DNA from: Spisula solida
Lineage: Eukaryota; Mollusca; Bivalvia; Venerida; Mactridae
NCBI GenBank assembly: GCA_947247005.1
Contig: OX365948.1
Coordinates: 14,435,455 to 14,499,454, forward strand
Length of the DNA: 64,000 nucleotides
Direction: 5' to 3'
How positions within the stretch are numbered: position 1 is the first letter of the stretch; the number at the start of each line of letters is the position of its first letter. The translations under genes were made by a program, and so were the position numbers. Of this stretch, positions 32,801 to 47,800 are shown one piece after another. Below the pieces are notes generated by a model, which was not told the origin of the DNA, searched no databases, and saw only the letters and a program-made list of their open reading frames with translations.

Positions 32801-35800
32801 AATAACATGATGTAAATAAATTAAGGTTGGCAACGAATATCCGAATAACCGGTTATTCGTTTTGTGTTCCAAGTATCCGGATAGCAAATTGGTATTCGAA
32901 TATCCGTTATATCATTTGTAAAAATTCGTATTTCAATACCTTAACGAGAGACAACATCTTTTAATACCTTTAACAATAGAATCAATTTGGTATCAGTGTC
33001 ACTTTGTTTATTGTCGGGGTTTGTTTTTGTATTCTATATGTGAGGTCTCCGTTAGATTTGCTAATGCGTTATTATCAATGCGGTAAACTTTAAAGTTTGT
33101 TTTCAGTTAATAGGATTCGATAAAATCAGAAACAAATAGCTGACTACTTGTTCTAAGGTATAAAATATGAGTCTGTCTGATATTGGTACACAAAGACGAT
33201 GTTGGTCGCGAAATTAGGTTACATTTCATGCTGCGCCAATGCTTGGTTCATTTTTTATACGGATATCCGGATAATCATTCGGATAGCGACCCGGCTATCC
33301 GGATACCAATTTTGCTATCGGCTAAAACACGGTATTGGTGCTAAAACGGTATTTTTTATGTTATATCATCAGCAAATAAACAATTTACAATGTAGGAACT
33401 AATTTTAAAGATGTATGTGATTGGCAGTAACCCTTCTTAGTTTCCTGAAAATTTCAAGAGCCTACTATAAGCCATTCTGGAGATACGCATGGAAACATGG
33501 TCCAAAAATGGCCATTTTTGAGCGTTATGCAGTCTCACATGAAGAAAAAAGAGTTTTTAATTACAAAATTCTCTAAGTTTCAAACACAAATGAAGCATTC
33601 AATAATATGGGTTTGATACAGACTTCTATCTCATAAGTTTTGCTGTTTGAATTAATGAAATTGGTTAACAATTAATGATTTTATGAGAAAATTACTGTTA
33701 GTAGTGGTTTCATAAAAACACTCAAAATCAAACATATACTCTTTGTTATACTCCTATAATTTGTTTAAAAAAGTAGATGATGAAGCTAAAATTGGTATAA
33801 AACTTTCAGTTATCAATTTGTGTAAGTGAACAAAAACATTTACCTACAGGGCTAATCAATGTTTTTGCTTAAACACTTGTTCTTCGGCAAATATTGAAAT
33901 TAAAAATTCTGTAGTGTCTGTAACCTTGCAAAGTTTAAGTTGCAATAATTTCATTGTTTATCAATCTAGAAGTTTAAATCTGACATTGGCTAATAGGTAT
34001 TCACAAAATTTCTAAGTCAGCCAAATATTTTTGTGCTAAGACTTAACATAATTGAAAATTACTACATGTACTTTGAAAAAGTTACAGACACTACACTAAA
34101 AGGTACAATTAATGAAAATAATAATACACTGCTCTTTTGGTCATTACTTTTTTGTTTTACTCCAGAGAAGAGTTTAATCTTTTATCTTGCAATGTAGCAT
34201 CATGCTTTGGAATACTGATTCAAGTGCAGATAAGTGATGCAACAATTTTTTAATGAAATGTGGCATCAGACATGTTGCATTGTTTTTAAGAACTATTTAT
34301 GACAAAATAAAGTAGACCATTTTTTACCCTAGAAGAACTTTGTGTTTTATTTCTGTGTTCCTTACCATGGTACAACTATAAGACATGGAGATATGACAGA
34401 AACAAACCTCTGGTAATGATCCAGGTAAGTTTATATTGTTCTGACAATGCTACACTATAATTTGTAGTGTCTGTAACCAATTTCCCCAAATTATTAGTCC
34501 ATGATCATTTTCCCCATATGTGTATGAAATGAGAAGAAATTTTGTTTCCTTTTACAACACTTATACAAACTGAATAACATTGTGACAAATTCTGTCTGAA
34601 ATGTCAAATTTTAACATAGATAAATGTTTCTATTTCAAAGATTAAAAAAATGGTACAAACTGGTACAATTTTCAATGATCTCATTGAATACACAAGGAAA
34701 ACTATTTTATTTTCCATTAACTAGCATGAGAACAGTACATTAAAACAAGAAAACCCAAATAATTTAATGAAACAAGACAAATTTAAGGTAGTTAGTTATT
34801 ATGGTCAAATGGTTACAGACACTACATTTTCTATGCATCCAAAAGACTATTGTCTGTGATACCAAAGAATGCCCAAAATCATTTTAAAACCTTAAGTATT
34901 GACCAAAAATAGTGAGATTTCTCATTTTACAGATTCATTTGTTTTGGTAGGGTCTTAATATGTCTTAGGCTTTTGACCTTATCCATGTGTATTGATATAT
35001 GTTGTGCTGGTGTTATATTTTAATAAATAACATAGTTTCAATCAAATACATTAATGCAGAAACATTGGCAATATGCTTTTAACACTTAAAATTGGCATCA
35101 ATATACATTCATGTACATTGTGTACACATCACAACAGCTTAAAGAAATGAGAACAAAAATGTTTCTTTTTCAGAAAGCAATTAAAGATGATACCCACAAA
35201 TATAAGATTAAGGCAATAGGTAGAAGCGAAAAGATGAGGCGTACAATACAAGCATGGAGTGAAAAGCAGAAAAATGACAAAGCAGAATATGAGGAGCTGA
35301 AAGAGGCAGATAGTGAAAGGATGCATGTCTCTGAAAAAGACAGCAAGAACTTTTTGAGCCAAATATCAAAAGAATTGAAAAGGATGGAACATAAGAAATT
35401 ATTGTGAGAAAAGTAAAGTAAAAGCCGGAACTGCAATACCTGGTACTGTAACTACTGAAATTTTGAAAAAAAGAATGAAGCTGTAAAAAGAACACAAGCA
35501 TAAAGAATATGCATCAAGATGAAGGACAGAACGCACCAAGGATCAAGTAGTTCAGAAAAGGTGAAAAGAGAGATACTGGGTCACCTGAAGAATCCACTGA
35601 AGTTTACCAAAGGTAACTTTGTACAAACAATTAAAAAAGTTGAAGAATTATTACCTGAATTACCAAGGAGGAAATCTGCTACCATTAGTAAACTAATAGA
35701 ATCTTAACAACATGCAAAATCTCAAGAAGAAACAGATAGTTATGACAGCAGAATGCAGAACAAAAACTTGAAATGACAGAAACAGTTTTACAATCTGTAG

Positions 35801-38800
35801 CAGAGTGTATTTCAAAAGTGAAAACAAGGAAAAGGGGTGAAAAGAAACATGCTTACATCATTATCTGTGACTAAGTATTGAAAAAGTATAAAAGGTACAG
35901 ATTAAATAGGTTTTTCAAAGTATCACTTTAAGTATGAAAACATGGTTAGAAAAGAAACAAAAGAAAAAGAAGAAAGGATGCACTTCAATCTTGCATAAAG
36001 GATTCAGTGAAGAGCTTTTTTCTGAGCCAAGAAATCAGCAGAGAGATGTCAAACAAACATGAAACAGTAAAAGTAGGAAAAAATGTCAAAAAGAAATACT
36101 TCAAAAACATGATGTTATGACCTTGACACTTGAAGAAGCTTTCAAAGAGTACAAATTGGAAATCATGTTGACTAAATAGGAGTTACTTCATTTTCAAAAC
36201 TGAAAGTGAATGTTGAGAAAGTGTCCAAAACAAACTGAAGTTCTGGGAGCTGAGGTTAACATTCATCATTGACAAAAACAAATTCTATTAAGAAAGAAAT
36301 TCAATCAATCAAGCAAAATGAGAAGAATACAGCAACACTTGAAAAACATTCTGAGAAAAGAAAGTCAACAGAAATGCACAACACTTTAGCAAAGCAGAGT
36401 AAAGGGCACAACAAAGTATCAACTGAGAAACAGAAACCAATATAACCTCAAACATACAGCCCTGGAGTGGTATTCAATATTGACCTTACTTGACTTAAGG
36501 ATAAGAACAACCAATCAGATCACACCATATTAAACTATTGGTCAGTAACAGGCGATATGATTGGCTATCCTTATTCTCCAATTAAATAAGATCAATATTG
36601 AATACCACCCCTGGTGACTTTGTAACAGTTAAGCTTAAGCATACAATGTGTTTACTATCTGTGCATAAGTAATGGATGTTTGTGACCAATTAATCAGATT
36701 AAAGTACATGAGAAAGTCAGACAAAGTTTACATTTTGCCGGATAGAGAAGATTGTTCACTGGAACCGTTAGCTGTAATCTTGTGTTGTGTAGAAGCTCCA
36801 GAAATATCAGTGAAAGGGGATATTTCAGACTCAAGGAAAATGATATGCAGAAACTAAAATCAGATTTTGAAAGAGCGTTTCTATTTGAAATGAAAATACT
36901 CTAGATAGTAGTGTAAAATTAAGCATATCTGAAATATATCACTAACATTTTTACACACCATGACATTTATGTAGTGTCTGTAACCAAATATGTGTCTTCT
37001 TATTATTCAGCTGTATGCCTCTGTAGGAGTAAGCATTTTGGTTCAGAGTTTATTCTAATGTCTAGGGCTTGATAAACAATCATTTGAGTTGAATTTTTTA
37101 CAGTTTATAAAAACACCATTCAGTATATAACTTTACTATGGTGTTCACATTTCTATAATTTTATGGAAAGTTGGACATATTCTTGTAGAAATGTGTTTGT
37201 ACTAAAATTCTAACCAATTTCAATCATTTGAAATAATATTCTAGTTATGTTTTTATGTTGATTTGCTTTTGTTTTGAATTTGGTCATAGTTTAAATGATT
37301 TTGCAACCGCATTGATTTATATGTTTTTTGGTAGTGTCTGTAACCAAATGTATGCGCATTGCATTTTGACCTGTTACAACAATTACTGATTCTGTAGGAT
37401 GGTATTGATGATTTTGCATGTTCAAGTATTGTTCTCTGTGTGAGATAAATGCTTCAATAACCTCCTATTGGATCTTTTATGAAAATTAAACAAAAGTTCT
37501 ATGCTTATTTTTTTCACCCTAACACCTGCTTCATAAATGTTCAGAATTTTTTTAAAGATGTACAATTACATCCATTTAAGTGTTTAACTTTTAAAGTTTA
37601 TATCCTGTTATTGATGTTACAGTACAAAAAATAAATGTTTTGAAGTTTCTTTTTATTTTTCTTGCATGTTATACACCTAGTGTAGTGTCTGTAACTTTTC
37701 TCATACCATAGGGTGAAAATTGTAAATAAAAAAATTACGCAAACATGCTCACGAAAACTAAACTTAATTTGTGTAGAGGATACCCTAAACTTTGGGATTA
37801 CCTTAAAGAAATTATGTTATTTGAAAGTTCACTTTTTTGATCAAGTGAGACTACTTTCAGCACCAATACCGTGTTTTAGCCGTATCCGTTGTCATCCTTA
37901 AAATAAATATACTAATATAATAACATGATGTAAATAAATATACTAAGACTACTGTATTCGTCCAAACATTGCACACAGCTGTGTATTGGATAAAATGGAA
38001 GCAGATTCAAAGGAAATCTAAAATCATGAATATACAACAAAAGAATATGGCCAGATTTGTTCATCAGAGACTTGGATGCGTTCAATTTTTGGTTACAACT
38101 ATCGGTTGATAAGTGTATACTTGGATGAATACAGTAGTATGATCTTGTTTTACAGGGAGGTGTAGCCTATTTCGGTGTAACACAAGGCAATCCTTATCGC
38201 TTGGTGTATGGAGTTGATAGTTACGGTAATGTTTGTAACCAGGACAACGAATTTATACCAAACGTTAATTTGTCTGGCCAGAATAATGCTGATAAGCCGT
38301 AAGTTTTGTTAGAAATATATAATATAAACATGAACTGTAGCCAAAACATGCAACTTAGATGTAAAAATTGAAAGTTATTTGGCAGCCTACATATCTTAGC
38401 TACTTATAGGGCTGTCATGGCATGCTTGCTCTATTTATTAGAGATTTTGTAGTATGTTTTGAATATTATTCTCTTCAATCAGGGTTTATATTGTTATGCA
38501 TGTCTGTTATAGATGTTGATGTGAAATCTATTCCAACTGTAATTTTCCTATTTTTGCAGGAATGTATTTTTCTTTGATCCTACATACTTTACAACATTGC
38601 TACCAGACAGTCCATTCCCATCATTCAGTGAGGATGATACGGAGATTATATGTATAGAGAAATGTCCGACAGAGGAAGTAGAAGTGTTAGATTACTACAA
38701 TGATCACTCCATCAACCTATGTCTATACAACATCACTCCATATGTAGATGACATCAAACATTGTCCAGCAACACCTGTACCCAAACAGTATGTACCTAAA

Positions 38801-41800
38801 AAAACATGTATTCCCCGCATGCCAGTGAAAAGAAAATGAGAGAAGAAAAAAATTCCAATTACGCCTATTCTGATATCTTTACCAAAGACCCATTAATATA
38901 TTTGTTACAATTCGGGATTGATACATATGTGTGCCATTCATGAGTGTTAAGACGTCAGTTGACATACATTTAATGTTAATATTTAAGTTAAATGGATTTA
39001 AACCAGTGAGTGTTATAAGTGCAATGTTTCTTATTTTATGAGGATATAACAAATAAAAGATTTATAGAAGACAATTTTAGAACATCATTACCTTGTGATT
39101 AATCTATTGTACTCCTTGATGTGTGTGTAGTTCTAAGCCTAGGTAACATCACCCGTTGGACAGCTGTTCACTAGTCTCAATCTGTCTTCATGTTGGCAAT
39201 CTTGTCTACAGCATCCATGGTTATAATTTTGTTTCCATTTTCAGATATAAGACATTGTCAATGTGCGACCAAAATAATCTTGCAGCTGATGTGAAACAGG
39301 TTTAACTCTCTGTATAAGACTATAGTTTTTTAGGTGTAAAAAATAAGGACTAAAAATTTTAGGTGTGCTATGTATTTAATCCAATTGTAATGTTTTGATT
39401 TTCAGTGTTTCAATCTTCAATCGTTGTATACCAGAATCTGTGCTAGATGTTGCTAAAACCATGACGAATTCCTTCACTTCTGTTCTTGGTAACGGTTACC
39501 TGGGCAGTAACTTTCCTGAGGTAAGGAAAAACAAAACATAAATGTATCTTGCTATCTTTTTTACGCCCATCATAAAACACTGTTAAAGACTGAACTTATA
39601 ATGTGAACAGCGGTGGGGCATGTGACATCCAGTAATTTGTTATCATCTGACTGTCTTTACTTGGTGACATTGTATATGGACAAACTTTCTTAGCCATCTT
39701 CACTTGGTGATATTGTTTATGGACAAACTATCTTAGCCATCTTCACTTGGTGACAATGTTTATGGACAAACTATCTTAGCCATCTTCACTTGGTGACAAT
39801 GTTTATGGACAAACTATCTTAGCCATCTTCACTTGGTGACATTGTTTATGGACAAACTATCTTAGCCATCTTCACTTGGTGACAATGTTTATGGACAAAC
39901 TATCTTAGCCATCTTCACTTGGTGACATTGTTTATGGACAAACTTTCTTAGCCATCTTCACTTGGTGACAATGTTTATGGACAAACTTTCTTAGCCATCT
40001 TCACTTGGTGACAATGTTTATGGACAAACTATCTTAGCCATCTTCACTTGGTGGCAATGTTTATGGACAAACTATCTTAGCCATCTTCACTTGGTGACAT
40101 TGTTTATGGACAAACTATCTTAGCCATCTTCACTTGGTGACAATGTTTATGGACAAACTATCTTAGCCATCTTCACTTGGTGACATTGTTTATGGACAAA
40201 CTTTCTTAGCCATCTTCACTTGGTGACAATGTTTATGGACAAACTTTCTTAGCCAAGTTTGATTATCATCTGACTATCTTCACTTGGTGGCAATGTTTAT
40301 GGACAAACTTTCTTAGCCATCTTCACTTGGTGGCAATGTTTATGGACAAACTATCTTAGCCATCTTCACTTGGTGGCAATGTTTATGGACAAACTATCTT
40401 AGCCATCTTCACTTGGTGACATTGTTTATGGACAAACTATCTTAGCCATCTTCACTTGGTGACAATGTTTATGGACAAACTATCTTAGCCATCTTCACTT
40501 GGTGACAATGTTTATGGACAAACTATCTTAGCCATCTTCACTTGGTGACAATATTTATGGACAAACTTTCTTAGCCATCTTCACTTGGTGACATTGTTTA
40601 TGGACAAACTATCTTAGCCATCTTCACTTGGTGACAATGTTTATGGACAAACTTTCTTAGCCATCTTCACTTGGTGACAATGTTTATGGACAAACTTTCT
40701 TAGCCATTTTCACTTGGTGACAATGTTTATGGACAAACTAGCCGAAAATGAGAAATTAGCTTTTCTTCTTCTAAATACTGTGCATCGCTCCTCTGGAGCA
40801 TTTTCAAACATGGTGAGTATATACAAATGCGCAAGGGGAAAACGCAGTGAAAGCTGGTTAAAAACATTCTGCTCCAGAGTTACGGCATTGGCGCCCACCC
40901 TAGCCTTGAAGATTCTGGTGATGAGGGGGTGATGATCACATCTGGTAGGTTGTTCCAGATGCGAATGTCAGAAGGGAAGAAGGAGTATCTGTAGGCGTTG
41001 ACGCTGGCAAATGGTATCAAGAATCGGCTGGCGTAGCCTCTTGTATGTACTCCTGCTGGGATGAGTAACTGATGAGCTTGGACATCCACTAGGTTGTTGA
41101 CGATTCTATACATGATGGCAGCCTTGGTGTGTTGGCGACGAGCCTCTAGTGGTACCCAGTCAAGGTCCTTCATCATGGATGTAACGCTGCTGGTCTGTAG
41201 TCTCCTGTGCAGAATCGAGCAGCTCTTCTTTGTACATCCTCGATTTTGTTGATGTGGGTTCTAGTATATGGATCCCATATTGAGGATATGTACTCCAGTT
41301 GCGGTCTAACTAGGGACTTGTAGCAAGTAGCCTTGACATCTCGTGGGCAGGAGCTCAAGTCTTTGTTTTTACTCAAAACAGTTTTGGTATGGTTTATTCT
41401 GAAATTTGCTGACAATGCACATTTAGTGGCTTTTAATGTATTACTATATATTTCAGAAAGTGATTTCAGACTTAAAGAATTCCTGGATAGAGATTGGGTA
41501 TCTAGCTGCATTATCTGTAGGTGTAGCTTTTGTTATAGTACTGATGATGAGGTTCCTGGCAGCAATCATTGTATGGACGTTGGTTGTTGGTGTGATGGTA
41601 TTCTCTTGTGCAGCAACTGTATATTGTTGGTAAGTAAACAACCATTATCGACTTTGGACTAAATCCCCTTGGTGTGTTATTTAGACTGTGGACAAATCTG
41701 CTTCACGCTTTTACAGGGCAAACAAAATCCCCTTTATCCGATTTTCAACTTAGACAAAGTCCCCATCTTACAATATATCCTTTTTGAACAAAATCCCCTC

Positions 41801-44800
41801 CCAAAAACTGGCAGAGAAAAGTGATATATATCTCTATTAAAAGGAACAGATAAAATGAGCTCTAGAATAGAGAGGTTTCTAAAAAGATGATAAATAAAAA
41901 TTATATTTCTTGAATTTGTACATGTATGCTATGTTATTAAATTATTATAATGCTAACTTTGTGGTGCTATTGGATACGTTGAATCAATGTTTTCTTGTAT
42001 GTGATTTTTTTGTTCTACAATCTGTAGGCAAGTTGTTGATTTAGTCAGACTTTGAGTATGCCATCCCTATTGTTACTACCTTATCTGAATATGTTACTTG
42101 CAAATTCATCAAACATGTTAATTGATTCATTAAGTCAGTCGTTCACTGGCTCAAGCCTTTAACACTGTTCTGATAAATGTAAACTAGCTACACATACACT
42201 GTACAACATTTTCTGATTGATTCCTATCCCTTATCACTAAGAATGTCACAAAACATTATTTAACAAGCTCAGGCAGCTCACAAGATCATATCAGCATAAA
42301 CGCTTACTGGGATTCAAACCTTTAACTTCCTGCTGAAGAACTGAATGAGATTCTTGATCTTAGTATGTCAGAAATAAGTTCAGGTGAATGTATTTGGTAA
42401 TATTATGTTTTATACATACTGCTCAGACCATCCAGCATTGGGCAATAAGGACTCTATTGTACATTACCAGGTACTCGTGGTATGTGTTGAGCCAAACATT
42501 TGATAATCTACCAGAGAATCAGCAGACGGAAGAAGCAGAACACAGTGTGTTTACCTGGCTAATATATGCTGCTATAGTTACTGTGGTCACTGTATGTAAT
42601 ATACACCATTGTTTCACATCTTTACCTTCCAGTGGTTGTCTTCTTGATTATTTGCCTTAACACCCTTTCTAAACGATTTTTCTCAAAACCTAACCAGTTT
42701 TCATGGACTTTATCCTATCCAGTACTAACTTGCCAGTAACTTCTCCACTTGCAGAGGAAAATCAAAATTGTTATCAAATTGGTATGACCCACCGCAACCG
42801 GGAATCAAACCTGGATTGTCTGGTCACAAATCCAGCGCACTGGACCACGCCCGCAGCTTGATTTCTTCTATTCAATTTTATTGAGGATAACATATCAGCA
42901 GTATTCCAGTCTGCCTTAAATTTATTTTTATAACCAGTTTTCCTGGAATAGTTGTCAATTAGTTGTCAACCAGTACTAACTTTGTTCTTCCATTTATGCA
43001 ACTGACACGTTTGCTCATGTTGAGGACATGGTAATAGCAAGAGTCATGAAGGAACAGTTATAACATGTCCAACCCAGGAATCCCAGTTGCGCATATTGTC
43101 GGGATTTTCTAGTCGGCGGACTACTGACAGAGTAATGACCCTTTATGGGAGACATACGTTTTTTGTGTAGAAAAACTCTTTCAGTTCAGATGTATTTTTG
43201 AAGGAACTAAATCACCTGTTACCACTACTTTCAATGCTTGGAAAGAAGTCTTTCAGTATGAAATGTAAAGTTTGATACGTATTGAAGTAAGATTATTCAG
43301 ACTGAGTGTATTTTTTCCAGATAATCCTCTCGCTGATATTACTGGTGTTAAGGAGCCGTATTGCATTGGTAAGTGACTGACTTGTGGTTCAATCCTTTTG
43401 TTGTATTGTTAGTTGATAATTCTGTTCTGAACTTAAGTAGAAATATTATAATAATGTGGCAATCCAATATGTGATATATACGGTGCAATATATTATACAA
43501 TTAGTGAATGAGAGAACTGAATGAAATAATACTCTGCAAGTACCCGGTAAACCAAATTCTGCAAATCAACCAAATTCTGTCAATAAACTAAACTATATAA
43601 GATAATTTATACTACAAGTTTTTTTAAAGACCCAATTAAAATTTGTCAAAACCCAAACAAAATTAAAACTCGGGGGTAAAACACCCAATGGACTAAAACC
43701 TTATCTGTTGCTCTGTGTAAATAAACAAAATTCGGTAAATAAACAAAATTGTGAATTGCATTGTTTTACATCTCCTACTTGTTGATACTGTAACATTGTA
43801 ATGTTTGTAATCATGTGATATTTGTAATATTATCCTCCAGGTTGTACAACTGTATAAGGAGGCAGGAAAAGCTATTCAGTGTCTACCATGTATGTTGTTC
43901 TTACCATTCTGGGTAAGTGTATATATTTGTTGGCCGAGATAAGTAGATAACCCTTATAGATGTTAAAATTGGTGCTTTGAAGGTCAATGTCACTGTGACT
44001 TTAAACATGAATGACTATTTGGCTGTTATGGAGGGCATGCATGTTTTACCTACGTCTCTTGTTATTCGCAGTGCAGATTTTCTAAGAATGGAAACGAGTA
44101 CATAAAATGTAGTTTTCTTAATAGTGACTAATAATTTTTTATATTTTTGACAACAACAGAGATTGAATGTTCTTTATAGTGTCATTGTTGTGTAATTTGA
44201 GGGACAAAAGTCTATGTGATACACAAAGAAATGTCTTTACCAAAGCATATATACAGACGATACTTCTGACCTTGTATCTTAACAAAAAAGGACAATATCA
44301 CTACTGCACAGGCGAGCGACTGGTCGCTTGTTTTAAGAGTAGATTAAGAGTTTATGTATTAAAAGTGATTATGCACAAGATCAAACAAAAATCAACATCG
44401 GAAATGCATTTGATTGTCAATTTTTGTTTGTAAACAAGACTAGTGTTTATTCCAGACATTGATCATAATGATTGCATTCGTTGGTGGTCTGTGTTTGATT
44501 GCAACATTCATTGAGACTTCAGGTAAAGTAGACTCACATTTTTATCAGAAAAGTACTCCTCTGATTTCTTTATAAATTTTGAATTAAAATATTGAAATGA
44601 ATAATATTTTACTGTAATATTTGTGACAGCTTTTGTGGAATTTTAGTGTCTATTTTTCGTTATAGTGATACACTAGTAAAGTAAAGCTTTTTTGAAATTG
44701 GTCAATGTTGATGCGAGAGCTTTTTCATTGAATTTTAAAATACTGTTTTTACTTACAAGAGGTGGCATGTTGTGAGTGTTTTTGTTTCCTGAAAGTACAC

Positions 44801-47800
44801 GTTCACATGAGCAACAAGACCTTTCTTGTATACCTGCTTGCGTGAAATAATGTATGCTGCACATGCCATCATTATGCTTTGCTGTCTGTGATTGAATTGC
44901 TAGTACATGTATTTTATATTCTGAACAAATACTGGAGTCTTTCACAAATGTTCAACATTCATGTACTGGGTACTTGACATTTTCAGGACTGCCTGTTGTA
45001 AAATCTAATGGTCATGTGAAATTTGTTATGGAGGATTTTTGGGTGGTAAGCGATAGTTATTCTAATATTTCATTTCTTTTAAATATGGATGTGAAGGAGT
45101 ATCCTAGTACTTTGTCGTTTTCTGGTTCTCAAATAATAAAACTAAAACTGAAGTACTTGAGGGTATAATATCTGTTATTGCTTCATCATTGCTCATTGGC
45201 TTATAGAGACATTTTAGAGATGCTAATTGGGTTGATTAAGTAATGAAATGACACCATCTGCAAGACACAGGTCAAGGTCACAATTAAAGGTCAAAGTGTA
45301 TATTATGGGTACAGTCACCATATTAGTGTCCTATCGACATGTGTTGTTTATCCTATTGCCTACACTTACAAAACTTAAAAAGACATTTTTTTGCATTCAA
45401 CTGAGACTGTTGTAGTGCATGGTCATTGGGTTTAATCCCTGCCTTATTGGTCAATGACCTTCAGATTCAAGGGAACTTAAGACATGATAAATATGAACCT
45501 GTGTTTTATCGTAGAATAAAGTATGGTCACCAGCAGGGATGCATAGTAATTAAGTCACGAGTGTGACATGTTTGTGTTAGTGCACAGATATTTGTATTAT
45601 AAGCACAGCTATTAGGTGGTGTATATTTCAGTACTTACGATGGTACAATATATTTGCCATGTTGTGGATATCATCGTTTGTTGCTGCCTGTCAGGATATT
45701 GTGGTAGCAGGAGCCGTGTCTAAATGGTACTTTACAAGGTAAGTTTTCTCTGTGAAGTTGTTATGGAAATATTTATGTATTCAAACCAAGAAAAAAACAA
45801 TTCAAAGCTTCGAAGATGGGGCCCTTGTAGTGTGTGACATTATGCTTAGTTTGATTTAAAAATGGCCAACCAACAGCCATTTTTCCTGTGAACTATTTAT
45901 TTTTTCAAGTCAACTTTTTCTACACATTTGGTAGACAGTTTCATGAAACATGCAATTGTTCAACATAAATGAGTAGTAGTGTGTCACAGTGTGGCAGCAT
46001 ATTTCTGAAGAGGAATCCACACATTCAAGATGTCTGACTAGGAGCTAACATGGAATTTATCCAGACATTCAAGATGTCTGACTAGGAGCTATCGTGGAAT
46101 TATATCATACATTGTTTATATTTCTCTTCCATCTCTCTAAAGCATTATGTTTCCTGGCGAACAGTGAATGTACAAATATTTGCTTCCAAAATGTGCTAAT
46201 ATATCAATAAACTTAGATATACAGGTTACAATGAACCAATATATTTTTCAGAGACAAGAAAAAGCTTGGATTTCCAATTCTAAAATCTATCAAATATTTG
46301 CTTAGGTAAGCTTGCATAATTCATTTAATTTTATTCTTCTTTTTTGGAATTTCTTCAATTATTTAAAATTAAGCATTAGCTATAATTTCAAATGGCACAT
46401 GTTTCGTTTGAATTTAACATGATAACATGATAAATGTATTGCACAGTACTTGTATATCAAACATTGAAGACACAACTTTATTGTTGTCTTGGAAGTTAAA
46501 TATGACTTGATTTAGAACTGTCACAGACTTGCAGTTTGTTGTGTAAACAGCATCCCGTAGAACCCATTGGATGGCTTGAACTGCAAGATTTTGCTTGTAT
46601 ATGAATCTTATACCAAACGTGAGCACTGCACTCTTCATTATGGCATACCTTTGTAACCTTCTTATCTGAAGCCTGGGGTAAGTGCACTTGAATTGTGATA
46701 GAAATAATAAATTTTATATACTTGGGCTAGCTCAAAGTTGATCAATTTACAATAATTATTATCAGCATTTGGGGGGTTAGGGATATATGATTTCCGTTGA
46801 AAACATACAAGTCATTGTCACTCTTCATTAGTCTAACAGTCTATTATGTGATTTTTATCATTTATGTGATGTTTATCTCTCCTATCATGTATTAAATACA
46901 TACTTCAGGTATCATCTTGGATCTGTAGCATTTGGATCATTTATTATTGCTCTTGTGAAGTTAGCCAGATTAATCCTAGGATACATTCAGGCAAAGTAAG
47001 ATTTCTTCAAATTTCTCTAATTCAATTAGCTTCCAATTTTGTTATACATTTTGATGTGAGCATTTAAAGCAAGTGTAGCTTCCAGGCAAGGGGGACAACT
47101 CCATCCAAGTTGTTCATGTTGCAAATAAGAAGACAGTCTGATGTGAAAAACAGGGCTATTTTGTAGTTTGTGTTTCATGTTATATTAAATGCATGTATTA
47201 AAATCTATACTATGACAGAGGTGTAGTGCTGAAGGAGTAGAGTACATGTACATATCATATGTTTGAGCCAGCCAGGCATGGTTTGATGACTACAGCAAAA
47301 TACTTATTTTAGGCTTAAGAAATGGTAACCCAGGGTCAGGAAACAACTGGTGACTAATATATCAATCTCAAACACTGTTAAAAAAATCATGAATCGGTCA
47401 ACAAGAGTGATAAGCATGTAATATACAGTGCCATATCCTGAAACTGAAAGGTTCCAAGGTAAATATTTTCTAGGGAATATTTGAGGCATTTTTTCTTCAA
47501 AAGGCACGTTAATATTATTGTGGTAATTGCTCAAATTTTCACAGAGGCAAATGTCTCGGTGTAGACTTGCCTCAGCGTGCCTCAGCGTGGCTACTGGTCT
47601 GATATAAGTTGTTACAATTTGTTTTATAATTGGCGATATGTTTGTAAATAAGTTTCAAAATTGTACAGATTACAGAATAAAGCTGGTAAAGTGGTGGATT
47701 TCATCTTGAAATGTCTACAGTTCTGTCTCTGGTGCTTTGAGAGATTTCTCAAATATCTCAACAGGAACGCTTACATTGAAATAGGTAGGCTTACATTGAA

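Larger units (their letters stand above)
33314..37882. mobile_element. Decayed 4.6-kb element bounded by inverted repeats, SLC44 intron 2
   Basis: A perfect 21-bp inverted pair (33314-33334 ggctaaaacacg..., and 37861-37881 ...cgtgttttagcc) bounds it. Inside are relics of a Lys/Arg-rich reading frame: 35168-35407 (AIKDDTHKYKIKAIG, KMRRTIQAWSEKQKND), 35519-35707 (VQTIKKVEELLPELPRRKSA) and 36672-36857 (DKVYILPDREDCSLEPL). They look like one broken ORF of a multi-copy invertebrate gene family that I cannot name. Seven copies of a 14-mer (GTAGTGTCTGTAAC) occur only within these bounds. Confidence 0.55.

Noticed and set aside
35129..35501. Minus-strand frames rich in Phe, Leu and Ser opposite 35111-35407
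   Set aside because: Shadows of the Lys/Glu-rich plus-strand relic.
38597..38839. SLC44 exon 4 ending the protein at TGA 38839
   Set aside because: A consensus donor at 38788 gives perfect phase into the next conserved exon and the full transporter.
42785..42860. tRNA gene candidate on the minus strand
   Set aside because: A and B boxes are present but the acceptor stem does not pair and a SINE body follows directly.
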